The notes under the pieces are model-generated. The model made no database searches, was not told the DNA's origin, and saw nothing but the letters and a program-made list of their open reading frames with translations. A stretch of DNA of 64,000 bases. Source: JBCDBD01 sp039184335 (GTDB lineage: Bacteria; Bacteroidota; Bacteroidia; Flavobacteriales; Flavobacteriaceae). The stretch covers positions 14,439 through 78,438 of the forward strand of contig JBCDBD010000009.1 in the NCBI GenBank assembly GCA_039184335.1, written 5' to 3'. The translations under genes were made by a program, and so were the position numbers. Below, piece after piece: positions 42,196 through 50,587 of the stretch; the first letter of the stretch is position 1; every line of letters starts with the position of its first letter.

Positions 42196-42969
42196 ATGGG
42201 CAAAATTATTGCTATTGCAAACCAAAAGGGAGGCGTAGGAAAAACAACGACTACTGTAAACCTTGCCGCTTCTTTGGGGGTCTTGGAAAAGAAAGTGCTA
42301 TTGATTGATGCTGATCCCCAGGCCAATGCCACTTCTGGACTTGGAATCGAGGTCGATACCGTTGACAAGGGAACCTATCAACTACTGGAACATACATTGA
42401 GTGTTGGCGAGGTCATCATAGAAACAGACTCGCCAAATGTCGATTTGATACCTGCCCATATTGATTTGGTAGCCATTGAAATTGAATTGGTCGACAAAGA
42501 CGATAGGGAATATATGATGAAGAAAGCCATTGCCGGCCTTTCCCAAATATACGATTTCATTCTAATCGACTGTGCCCCATCGCTAGGCCTTTTGACCTTA
42601 AATGCGCTTACCGCGGCCGATTCGGTAATGATTCCCATACAATGTGAATACTTTGCACTCGAAGGTCTTGGCAAGTTATTGAATACCGTTAAAAGTGTAC
42701 AGAAAATACACAATACGGATTTGGATATCGAGGGCATGCTCTTGACCATGTACGATTCTAGACTACGACTTTCAAACCAAGTGGTCGAAGAAGTGAAAAA
42801 ACACTTTGCAGACATGGTCTTTGACACGATCATCCAAAGAAATGTCAGATTAAGTGAAGCCCCCAGTTACGGTGAGAGCATCATAAAGTACGACGCCAGT
42901 AGCAAAGGAGCGGTCAATTACCTTAATCTGGCCAATGAAATTCTGAAGAAAAACAAGGAGAAAGTTTAG
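42196..42969 (+). CDS. parA: Chromosome partitioning ATPase ParA/Soj
   Basis: This 257-aa ParA protein starts MGKIIAIANQKGGVGKTT, with the deviant Walker A motif at residues 11-18, then LLIDADPQANATSGLG and LIDCAPSLGLLTLNAL. It forms ATP-dependent dimers on DNA and moves ParB-parS complexes apart. It is first in the run parA-parB-DUF5683-dapB-lepB and directly abuts parB. I found no parS-like palindrome nearby. Confidence 0.95.
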   Translation: MGKIIAIANQKGGVGKTTTTVNLAASLGVLEKKVLLIDADPQANATSGLGIEVDTVDKGTYQLLEHTLSVGEVIIETDSPNVDLIPAHIDLVAIEIELVDKDDREYMMKKAIAGLSQIYDFILIDCAPSLGLLTLNALTAADSVMIPIQCEYFALEGLGKLLNTVKSVQKIHNTDLDIEGMLLTMYDSRLRLSNQVVEEVKKHFADMVFDTIIQRNVRLSEAPSYGESIIKYDASSKGAVNYLNLANEILKKNKEKV

Positions 42970-43881
42970 ATGGCGAAAGCAACCAAAAAGCAGGCCTTAG
43001 GTAGAGGCCTGTCAGCGCTATTAAAAGACCCAGAAAATGATATTCAGTCAGTTTCTGACAAAAATGCCGATAAGGTCATTGGCAATGTCGTTGAACTGGA
43101 TATTGATGCAGTTGAGGTAAATCCCTTCCAACCACGAACCAATTTTAATGATGAAGCCCTTCAAGAACTTGCAAGTTCAATCCGTGAGCTTGGCATCATT
43201 CAGCCCATTACGGTCAGAAAACTTGACTTCAATAAATTTCAACTGGTTTCAGGGGAACGTAGGTACCGGGCTTCCAAACTGATCGGGTTGGAGACCATTC
43301 CGGCCTATATTAGAATAGCCAATGACCAAGAATCGCTCGAAATGGCCTTGGTCGAAAATATTCAAAGACAAGATCTAGATCCGATTGAAATTGCCTTATC
43401 TTACCAGCGTTTGATAGACGAAATCAAGGTTACCCAGGAAAAGCTGAGTGATAGGGTCGGAAAGAAACGCTCAACCATTACCAATTATCTTCGTCTGTTA
43501 AAGTTACACCCCATTATACAGACCGGCATGCGCGACGGCTTCATCAGCATGGGCCATGGTCGCGCCCTGATCAATATCGACAAGAAAAAAGAACAGATTT
43601 CCATTTACGAAAAGGTAGTTTCAGAAAAGCTCTCGGTAAGGGAAACCGAAAACCTGGTCAAAACCCTTCGTCATCCAAAAGACGGAAATACTATAGAGAA
43701 AAGACCGGGCATATCTCCAAAAAATCCAGGATTTGTCACAAAGAACATTGATGCCATCAGAAATCATCTGGCTACCAAGGTAGACATCTCAGCCACGGAA
43801 AATGGAAAAGGAAAAATCGTCATTCAATTCCACTCCAAAGAAGAGTTTCAGCGTCTTAAAAAAATACTGACTGGTGAATAG
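42970..43881 (+). CDS. parB: Chromosome partitioning protein ParB
   Basis: This 303-aa ParB/Spo0J-type CTP switch and DNA-binding protein has: LGRGLSALL at the N-terminus; NPFQPR and LVSGERRYRASKLIGLETIPA (the CTP-binding ParB/Srx domain); ALVENIQRQDLDPIEIA; an HTH (SDRVGKKRSTITNYLRLLKL); and a C-terminal dimer domain (NGKGKIVIQFHSKEEFQRLKKIL). There is no gap to parA and an 8-nt overlap with the next gene. Confidence 0.95.
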   Translation: MAKATKKQALGRGLSALLKDPENDIQSVSDKNADKVIGNVVELDIDAVEVNPFQPRTNFNDEALQELASSIRELGIIQPITVRKLDFNKFQLVSGERRYRASKLIGLETIPAYIRIANDQESLEMALVENIQRQDLDPIEIALSYQRLIDEIKVTQEKLSDRVGKKRSTITNYLRLLKLHPIIQTGMRDGFISMGHGRALINIDKKKEQISIYEKVVSEKLSVRETENLVKTLRHPKDGNTIEKRPGISPKNPGFVTKNIDAIRNHLATKVDISATENGKGKIVIQFHSKEEFQRLKKILTGE

Positions 43882-44515
43882 AATGCTCTTTTTCTTACTG
43901 CTTGTTCTTCTTTTTGCCAATGGCTCCCATTCCCAGGAAAAAGAACGGGATACCGTCATTGCCAATGAAGCGGATTCGCTAAAGACAGATTTCAAGTCAA
44001 AGGGCATTGTCGTAGATGGTACCATCGAAAAAAAGGGAATCAATCCTTTGGCACCCAGTAAGGCTGCATTTTTTTCCGCGATTTTGCCTGGATTAGGGCA
44101 AGCCTACAATAAGAAATATTGGAAAGTGCCCATAGTCATGGGAATCATTGGGGGCAGTATTTATGGCTATTCTTATAACAATACGGAATATAATCGCTAT
44201 CGCGATGCGTTTAAAAAGCGAAGGGCAGGGTTTACCGATGATGAATTTTATGATATCAACAACGATGGTATCGGTCCGGATGTCTCAGATGATTCGCTGC
44301 AGAACGCCCAAGAACGTTTTCAAACAGATCGGGACCTTTGGTTATTGCTCAGCATTGCCTTTTATGCCCTCAACATCATAGATGCCAACGTAGATGCCCA
44401 TTTAAAACAATACAATGTGGATGAAAACCTTGTATTGGACTTTAAGCCTTACCTTAATCTTGACCCTATTCACTCCAATCCGAACTATGGAATGGCCTTG
44501 GTACTTAAATTTTAA
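43874..44515 (+). CDS. DUF5683 domain-containing membrane/exported protein
   Basis: This 213-aa protein has an N-terminal signal (MLFFLLLVLLFANGSHSQE). The conserved DUF5683 core PSKAAFFSAILPGLGQAYNKKYWKVPIVMG starts at about residue 60 with a hydrophobic hairpin, and a second hydrophobic stretch is LLLSIAFYALNIIDANVDAHL. Position between parB and dapB is common in Flavobacteriia. Function is unknown; it is probably in the envelope. Confidence 0.85.
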   Translation: MNRMLFFLLLVLLFANGSHSQEKERDTVIANEADSLKTDFKSKGIVVDGTIEKKGINPLAPSKAAFFSAILPGLGQAYNKKYWKVPIVMGIIGGSIYGYSYNNTEYNRYRDAFKKRRAGFTDDEFYDINNDGIGPDVSDDSLQNAQERFQTDRDLWLLLSIAFYALNIIDANVDAHLKQYNVDENLVLDFKPYLNLDPIHSNPNYGMALVLKF

Positions 44516-44518
44516 GCT

Positions 44519-45226
44519 ATGAATATCGGATTGTTCGGTTATGGGAAAATGGGTAAGATGATTGAGCTACTGGCAAAAAAAAGACAGCATACCATTATTG
44601 CAAAAGTTGATTTAGACACTCAGTACATCGATTTTAGCAAAATGGACGTCGCTATTGATTTCAGCACCCCCACTTCAGCCTTGGCCAACATCAAACGTTG
44701 TTTTGACCACAGCGTGCCCATAGTATCGGGCACTACAGGATGGTTAGATGACTTTGAAGAGGCTGTCTCGTATTGCAACAAAAGAAATGGAGCCTTTATC
44801 TATGCCTCAAATTTCAGTCTTGGGGTAAACATTTTTTTTGGGTTAAATGCCCATCTATCAAAAATGATGGCCAACCTCTCGCAATACAATGTTTCCATTG
44901 AAGAAATACACCATACCCAAAAATTGGATGCCCCAAGCGGTACGGCCATCACTTTGGCAGAGGCTATTGTCGCAAATTCAAATTATCAGGGATGGAAAAT
45001 GGAGAATGTGGAAAAAGACGATATTTCGATTATCTCAAAACGAATCGGCAATACACCAGGCACACATACCGTTACCTACCAAAGTGAAGTGGATTCCATC
45101 GAGCTACAACATGTGGCCAAGAACAGGGAAGGTTTTGCTTTAGGGGCAATAGTCGCTGCTGAATGGCTTTTAGGAAAGGTCGGGGTGTTTACCATGAACG
45201 ATGTACTCAATATTACGGATACGTAA
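44519..45226 (+). CDS. dapB: 4-hydroxy-tetrahydrodipicolinate reductase
   Basis: DapB makes tetrahydrodipicolinate using NAD(P)H in lysine and diaminopimelate synthesis. The 235-aa protein has the nucleotide site LFGYGKMGKMIE (residues 4-15), VAIDFSTPTSA, SGTTGW, and the catalytic signature EEIHHTQKLDAPSGTA with the active His and Lys. It is somewhat shorter than the 270-aa E. coli enzyme, as usual in Bacteroidota. It is 3 bp after the DUF5683 gene. Confidence 0.95.
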   Translation: MNIGLFGYGKMGKMIELLAKKRQHTIIAKVDLDTQYIDFSKMDVAIDFSTPTSALANIKRCFDHSVPIVSGTTGWLDDFEEAVSYCNKRNGAFIYASNFSLGVNIFFGLNAHLSKMMANLSQYNVSIEEIHHTQKLDAPSGTAITLAEAIVANSNYQGWKMENVEKDDISIISKRIGNTPGTHTVTYQSEVDSIELQHVAKNREGFALGAIVAAEWLLGKVGVFTMNDVLNITDT

Positions 45227-45266
45227 CAAAAATCTAAACTAGAACGTCTTAAATTAAAAATTTGAT

Positions 45267-47009
45267 ATGAACGGTACCCAATGGATTATTTTTATTTTGA
45301 TTGTTCAGGCCATACATTTTTTAGGTACCTGGAAACTGTATGTAAAGGCAGGAAGAAAAGCCTGGGAAGCCGCCATACCGATTTACAATGGCATTGTATT
45401 GATGCAGATCATCAAAAGGCCAAAATGGTGGGTGTTATTACTGTTCATACCCATAATCAACCTGTTGATGTTTCCCGTAGTCTGGGTAGAGACCATAAGA
45501 AGTTTTGGCAAGAACACACTTGTGGAAACTTGGTTGGTCATCTTGACCTTGGGGTTTTATATCTACTACCTCAGCTATACCCAAGATATCAGCTACATTG
45601 AAGAACGCAGCCTAAAGCCAAGAACAGATTTGGGCGAATGGGTAAGCTCCATTGTTTTTGCCATAGTGGCCGCTACTTTTGTCCACACCTATTTCATACA
45701 GCCCTATGTGATACCCACCGGTTCTTTGGAACGTACCTTAAGAGTGGGTGATTTTCTGTTTGTCAGCAAAATGCACTATGGTGCGCGGGTACCTATGACA
45801 ACCCTGGCGGCACCAATGGTGCATGATACCATCCCCATGATCAGAAAAAGATCGTATGTTGCTGATGTCGATCCAGAAACACACAAAAATTCTTTTTGGA
45901 ATAAATTGCAGCTACCTTACATGAGGTTGCCCGGCTTCCAAAAAATCAAAAAAAACGATATTGTGGTCTTCAGCTGGCCGGCCGATACCGTCTATCAATT
46001 CTTTAAAGTGCAAAAAGGGGTACGTAAGCCTATCGACAAAAAATCGAACTATGTAAAACGTTGTGTGGCAACACCTGGCGATTCCCTTAAAATCATTGAT
46101 GGCTTTGTACATATAAACGGTAAGCAGTTGCTACTATCCGATCGGGCCAAAGTGATGTACAATTATACCGTCTATGGCCAAAAAGGGGTTTCAAGCAGGT
46201 TGCTTTCAGAAGTCGGGGCAACCGATTACACCAGATTCTACATCCCTGCAAGTCTGAACCAAAACCAGTTAAGCCTTTTGCAGCAAAACGGTTATGCGGT
46301 CGGTAGCGATGAACGTGGGAAACCAAAAATATACACCGATGAAAATGGCATACCACCAAATTTGATACGCCAACTCCGGCTTTCACTAAAGGAAGAAACC
46401 CCACGATCAAGGGTGGCCAATATGACCGACGAAATGGTCGTTCGTTTAAGAAATAGTAGTACTATCGACTCTGTTGTGAAACAGATCGAGCCCAAAAACG
46501 AAAAAGGGTATAACATCTTTCCACAACACCAAAACTATTCATGGAACAACGATAACTTTGGTCCCATTTACGTTCCGAAAAAAGGGAAGACGATACCCCT
46601 TGACCTGCAAACACTGCCCTTGTATAAAAAGATTATCAAAGACTATGAAAACAACACCTTGAATGTTTCAGGAAATCAAATTCGTATCAATGGACAGGTT
46701 ACCGATACCTACACCTTTCAGCAAGATTACTATTGGATGATGGGCGATAACCGAGATCATTCTGAAGACAGTAGAACATGGGGTTATGTGCCTGCAAATC
46801 ATATTGTTGGAAAACCTGTATTTATTTGGATGAGTTTTGATAATTTTCCTGATGGAATTCGATTCAACGAAAAACCCCGATGGGACAGAATATTCACAAC
46901 CGTAGGTGGGAGTGGTGAGCCTGTCTCCTATTTTCGATATTTCTTGATTGCCCTTACAGGTTGGTTTGTTTTTGACTTTTTCAGAAAACGAAAAAAATCC
47001 AAAACCTAG
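45267..47009 (+). CDS. lepB: Signal peptidase I, long flavobacterial type
   Basis: This 580-aa inner-membrane protease has several N-terminal membrane helices (three before residue 110, another at about 128-145), then the Ser-Lys active site: S153 in VIPTGSLERTL and K264 in NYVKRCVATPGD. The box YYWMMGDNRDHSEDSRTWG lies in the last 100 residues, followed by a final helix (FRYFLIALTGWFVF). The spacing from Ser to Lys (111 residues) and the ~220-residue stretch before the GDNRDHSEDSR box are much longer than in E. coli LepB, so there are large inserts in the periplasmic domain. It cleaves signal peptides of exported proteins. Confidence 0.95.
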   Translation: MNGTQWIIFILIVQAIHFLGTWKLYVKAGRKAWEAAIPIYNGIVLMQIIKRPKWWVLLLFIPIINLLMFPVVWVETIRSFGKNTLVETWLVILTLGFYIYYLSYTQDISYIEERSLKPRTDLGEWVSSIVFAIVAATFVHTYFIQPYVIPTGSLERTLRVGDFLFVSKMHYGARVPMTTLAAPMVHDTIPMIRKRSYVADVDPETHKNSFWNKLQLPYMRLPGFQKIKKNDIVVFSWPADTVYQFFKVQKGVRKPIDKKSNYVKRCVATPGDSLKIIDGFVHINGKQLLLSDRAKVMYNYTVYGQKGVSSRLLSEVGATDYTRFYIPASLNQNQLSLLQQNGYAVGSDERGKPKIYTDENGIPPNLIRQLRLSLKEETPRSRVANMTDEMVVRLRNSSTIDSVVKQIEPKNEKGYNIFPQHQNYSWNNDNFGPIYVPKKGKTIPLDLQTLPLYKKIIKDYENNTLNVSGNQIRINGQVTDTYTFQQDYYWMMGDNRDHSEDSRTWGYVPANHIVGKPVFIWMSFDNFPDGIRFNEKPRWDRIFTTVGGSGEPVSYFRYFLIALTGWFVFDFFRKRKKSKT

Positions 47010-47014
47010 GTGTA

Positions 47015-47638
47015 TTGAAAGCTCTCTTGCATCCTGCCTACTTTCCGAACATAGCCACATTTGCCGTTTTGGCGAACCATGACACTGTTTGGGAAATACA
47101 TGATAATTTTCAAAAACAGACCTATCGAAACCGATCTTACATATGCACCGACCAAGGATTGCATATGCTTACCATTCCCATTAAGCATGTTGGGGGAAAA
47201 GATGGTCGGCAAAAATACAGTGATGTTACTGTCGACAACAGTTATCCTTGGCAAAAACAACACTGGCGAACGCTACAAACCGCATATCGAACTTCTCCAT
47301 TTTTCGAATTTTTTGAAGACGACCTGGTATTTTTGTTCGAAAAAAAAGTCAACTTTCTGCTTGATTTTAACCTGCTCACGATAGAAACTGTGGGCAATTG
47401 TCTCGGCATAAACCCAACAAAAGAGAAGACCACCCATTTTGAATTGAGTCCTACAGCTTATATTGACCGAAGGCGTTTGGTCATTGCAAAGCAAAAAACA
47501 AGTGTGAAATTGAAGGCATACACACAGGTATTCGGAGACAGACATGGGTTTATTGAAAATGCAAGTATCTTGGACCTGCTGTTCAACGAGGGACCAAATA
47601 CACTGGACTATTTGAAAAATATTTCAATGGACCATTAA
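47015..47638 (+). CDS. WbqC family protein
   Basis: This 207-aa soluble protein starts at a TTG (47015), the only start that keeps the family's usual opening (here KALLHPAYFPNIATFAVL). Other family features are QKQTYRNRSYI, LTIPIKHVGG and WRTLQTAYRTSPFFEFFED. WbqC-like proteins occur in O-antigen and envelope gene clusters, and the biochemical role is not settled. It begins 5 bp after lepB and abuts the DUF6122 gene. Confidence 0.85.
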   Translation: MKALLHPAYFPNIATFAVLANHDTVWEIHDNFQKQTYRNRSYICTDQGLHMLTIPIKHVGGKDGRQKYSDVTVDNSYPWQKQHWRTLQTAYRTSPFFEFFEDDLVFLFEKKVNFLLDFNLLTIETVGNCLGINPTKEKTTHFELSPTAYIDRRRLVIAKQKTSVKLKAYTQVFGDRHGFIENASILDLLFNEGPNTLDYLKNISMDH

Positions 47639-47959
47639 ATGCTTAGACTTATTGTACACTATGGCATACATTTCTTGGTCCCGGTACTGATCGGCCTGTT
47701 TTTTTTGAAAAAAAACAAGGCATTGGGCATTACCATCCTTTTAGCTGGCATTGCCATTGACCTGGATCATTTGTTCGCCAATCCGATATTCGACCCTGAT
47801 CGGTGCAGTATCGGTTTTCATCCACTGCACAGTTATTGGGCAATAGCCATTTACCTAGTGCTATTATTCATAAAAAAGACACGGATTTACGGTATCGCTT
47901 TAGTGATCCATATTATCGCAGATATCATGGATTGCCTGCTGCTTTCATTTGAGACGTAA
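47639..47959 (+). CDS. DUF6122 family small membrane protein
   Basis: This 106-aa protein has three to four membrane helices and conserved polar residues (IVHYGIHFLVP, AGIAIDLDHLFANPIFDP, GFHPLHSYWAIAIY), in a pattern resembling metal-dependent membrane hydrolases. It starts directly at the WbqC-family stop and its end overlaps the convergent EEP-family gene by 15 bp. The DUF number is from memory; the function is unknown. Confidence 0.75.
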   Translation: MLRLIVHYGIHFLVPVLIGLFFLKKNKALGITILLAGIAIDLDHLFANPIFDPDRCSIGFHPLHSYWAIAIYLVLLFIKKTRIYGIALVIHIIADIMDCLLLSFET

Positions 47960-48979
47960 GGTTGCCATTATTGGATAATGGTCAGAGAACTGCACCTCAT
48001 AATTTTTGTGTGACAATACTTCAAAAGATGGGTCTGCAAAAATATAATCAATACGCATGGGCAATCGAAAAAGACTATACGTCTTTCCAAATCCCTTCCC
48101 TTTTTCTAGGTACGTATCTTGAAGACCACCCTTGATATTTCTGTAGATATTGGAAAATTGGGTGTTGTTCATGTCACCGACCACAAGACTTGGTATTTTG
48201 CCAGCAACAATATGATCCTTAAGAATTTCTGATTGTCTTTGTTGTTTTTTTATGGCTTGATTTATCCTTCCAACCAGTTTTCTAGAATTTTCATTCTTTA
48301 ACGTTTCTATTTCAGGAATAACCCTGAATGACTGTAAATGAAAGTTATACAATCGTATGGTGTCACCATGTACTAAGATATCTGAATAAATTGCCGCATT
48401 TGAACTTTCTGGAAATTCAATGACCTGTTTACTGAGAATCGGGTATTTAGAGAATATCGCCTGTATCACCCTACCAGAGTATTCGCCATACACATAATCA
48501 ACATATTTATAGTTATAGTCTTGAAGTGCGTTGCTCCTTTTCATCGAATAGTGACATTCTTGCAAACAGATGATATCGGGGTCTTCGCTGTTCAGAAAAT
48601 CAATGATCAGGCTATCTACATCTGCAACATCAAGTTGCCCATGAATGTTGAAATTTCGGGTATTAAATGACATTATGGTCAAGCCTTCACGGTCATCTTC
48701 ATTACTAGCCGAAGAAAATTTGTAAAATGGATCCAACAAAAAGTAGGCTGCAACCAAAAATAAGAGTGGCAAAAACAATTGCTTCTTTCTTCGAAATAGC
48801 CAATAGACAAAAAAGGTAAAGTTAGCGACCACTAAAATAGGTATGGCCAAGCCAAGAAAGGCAAAAAAACAGAAATACCTAGCAGACAGATGTGGGGTCA
48901 AAAAGGAGAAGGCCAATAAGAATGAAAAAAATAGGTTGAAGACAAAAACCACCCTGTCAAATAGTGATGTTTTTTTCAC
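47945..48979 (-). CDS. Membrane-anchored endonuclease/exonuclease/phosphatase family protein
   Basis: This 344-aa protein has three N-terminal membrane helices (to about residue 90), then an EEP domain outside or on the membrane face: MSFNTRNFNIHG, IICLQECHYS, LVVGDMNNTQFSN, YIFADPSFEV and SDHYPIMATLR, which hold the metal and catalytic residues. Substrates in this superfamily include nucleic acids, phospholipids and phosphoesters, and cannot be told apart here. It is the last gene of the mutL-rhomboid run. Confidence 0.85.
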   Translation of the reverse strand: MKKTSLFDRVVFVFNLFFSFLLAFSFLTPHLSARYFCFFAFLGLAIPILVVANFTFFVYWLFRRKKQLFLPLLFLVAAYFLLDPFYKFSSASNEDDREGLTIMSFNTRNFNIHGQLDVADVDSLIIDFLNSEDPDIICLQECHYSMKRSNALQDYNYKYVDYVYGEYSGRVIQAIFSKYPILSKQVIEFPESSNAAIYSDILVHGDTIRLYNFHLQSFRVIPEIETLKNENSRKLVGRINQAIKKQQRQSEILKDHIVAGKIPSLVVGDMNNTQFSNIYRNIKGGLQDTYLEKGKGFGKTYSLFRLPMRIDYIFADPSFEVLSHKNYEVQFSDHYPIMATLRLK

Positions 48980-48982
48980 TTG

Positions 48983-49849
48983 TCAATCTTCTTTACCGGC
49001 TTTGAACAAAAAGTCTTTTTCTGCTTTCGAGAGACTTTCGTAGCCCGATTTACTGATCTTATCCAAAATGGCATCAATCTTTCGCTGTCGGGTTTCCTTA
49101 TCATAATCGACTGCTGTTCTGGAACCCATTTTGGATTTTTTGTAGACTGTCTTTAAGGGTGCCTTTTTTGTCTTTGGCTTGAAGAGGTTCGAAATGCCTT
49201 CTAAAAAATTGGTAAATCCCTCACCGATATCCTTTCCGTTCAAAAGCTGCCTTGCATAGATGTAACCCAAAAATGCACCGCCCAAATGTGCCAGCCTACC
49301 TCCAATATTGCCTCCATAGGGTATTAGTATCAAATCGGCCAATACAAAAAACAGGCCTACATACCAGAGTTTGATGTTAAAGAAGAAAATCCTGACCTCT
49401 TGGTTGGGAATATAGGTGCATACAAAGATCAATACCGCAGTCACACCTGCTGATGCCCCAATCAGTGCCGTATTCGAATTCAATAAGGTGGGGAAGACAT
49501 TATAGCTTAACAAAAACACAAGTCCGCCCAAAATCACCCCCAAAAAATAAACGTTGATAAATTTTTGCGATCCAAAAAGATTGAGAAAAATTCTACCGGA
49601 AAAATAGAGCATCAACATGTTCCAAAAAATATGTCCGAAACCTGCATGAAAAAAAGAGTAGGTTACGATGGACCACGGCTGTGAAATAAAGTCAAAAAAG
49701 TCTTTGGGTAGCTGAAACCAATCGGCCACTAGAATATTCATCAGGGCTCCCAATAAACCTTCGGCAACAAACACCAAAACATTGATTGCAATCAATTTTT
49801 CAGCAATACTTAACCTTGCAAACTGATATTGTAATCCTCCGTTGGCCAT
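48983..49849 (-). CDS. Rhomboid-family intramembrane serine protease
   Basis: This 288-aa protein has six predicted membrane helices. The rhomboid Ser lies in LIGASAGVTA and the His in RLAHLGGAFLGY; HAGFGHIFWNMLMLYFSG gives the loop with the conserved Asn. A ~80-residue basic cytoplasmic tail (PKTKKAPLKTVYKK...) follows, absent from the second rhomboid. It starts right at the stop of the other rhomboid gene. It would cleave membrane proteins near their helices. Confidence 0.9.
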   Translation of the reverse strand: MANGGLQYQFARLSIAEKLIAINVLVFVAEGLLGALMNILVADWFQLPKDFFDFISQPWSIVTYSFFHAGFGHIFWNMLMLYFSGRIFLNLFGSQKFINVYFLGVILGGLVFLLSYNVFPTLLNSNTALIGASAGVTAVLIFVCTYIPNQEVRIFFFNIKLWYVGLFFVLADLILIPYGGNIGGRLAHLGGAFLGYIYARQLLNGKDIGEGFTNFLEGISNLFKPKTKKAPLKTVYKKSKMGSRTAVDYDKETRQRKIDAILDKISKSGYESLSKAEKDFLFKAGKED

Positions 49850-50587
49850 TTAACTATCCCACCGATTTTTGTTGAACTGGTTCTTTTTCCAATACCACAT
49901 CATGATAAAACCTATCAAGGCCCCTCCAATGTGTGCAAAATGGGCAATTCCCGTATTTACGTTGCTAAAACCAAAAAACAGGTCTCCCACAATCAATAAG
50001 GGCACAAAATATTTCGCTTTTATCGGAATCGGAAGAAAAATCAACATTAATTCCGCTTCAGAATATGTAAAGGCAAAGGCCACCAAAATACCATATATGG
50101 CACCTGATGCACCGACAGCAGGGGTGTTATAGGCACTTAAAAAATTATCTATACTGCTTCGCGAAGCCAATTTGTACCAATCAGGACTATACTTGCCCTC
50201 TGAAATGACATCTAAAATCTGTTGTTCTGAAACTCCCGAATTCACCAATGTATGAAGTGCTTCATTAAAATAAAAATAATTGACGCCCGTATGTAACAAA
50301 GCGGCCCCAATACCTGCCGAAAAATAGAAGAACAAAAACTTGTTTCTACCCCATATTCTCTCTAAGGGGGTGCCAAAAGCCCATAATGCATACATGTTGA
50401 AAAGAATATGCATAACACTACCATGCATAAACATATGGGACACTACCTGCCACCATTGAAAGTTGGGACTTTCAGGAAACCATAGGGCCAACCACTGATA
50501 TATCTGGTCACCATAGAGTTGGGTAGCCAAAAAAAGCAATCCGTTAATGATCAATAAATGTTTAACTGCTTCGGTCAATCTACCCAT
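49850..50587 (-). CDS. Rhomboid-family intramembrane serine protease
   Basis: This 245-aa protein has about six membrane helices, MFMHGSVMHILFNMYALWAFG (HxxxN loop), catalytic Ser in AVGASGAIYGI and His in AHFAHIGGALIGF. It lies immediately upstream of the other rhomboid and overlaps the mutL stop by 1 nt (TAATG type). The substrate is unknown. Confidence 0.9.
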   Translation of the reverse strand: MGRLTEAVKHLLIINGLLFLATQLYGDQIYQWLALWFPESPNFQWWQVVSHMFMHGSVMHILFNMYALWAFGTPLERIWGRNKFLFFYFSAGIGAALLHTGVNYFYFNEALHTLVNSGVSEQQILDVISEGKYSPDWYKLASRSSIDNFLSAYNTPAVGASGAIYGILVAFAFTYSEAELMLIFLPIPIKAKYFVPLLIVGDLFFGFSNVNTGIAHFAHIGGALIGFIMMWYWKKNQFNKNRWDS

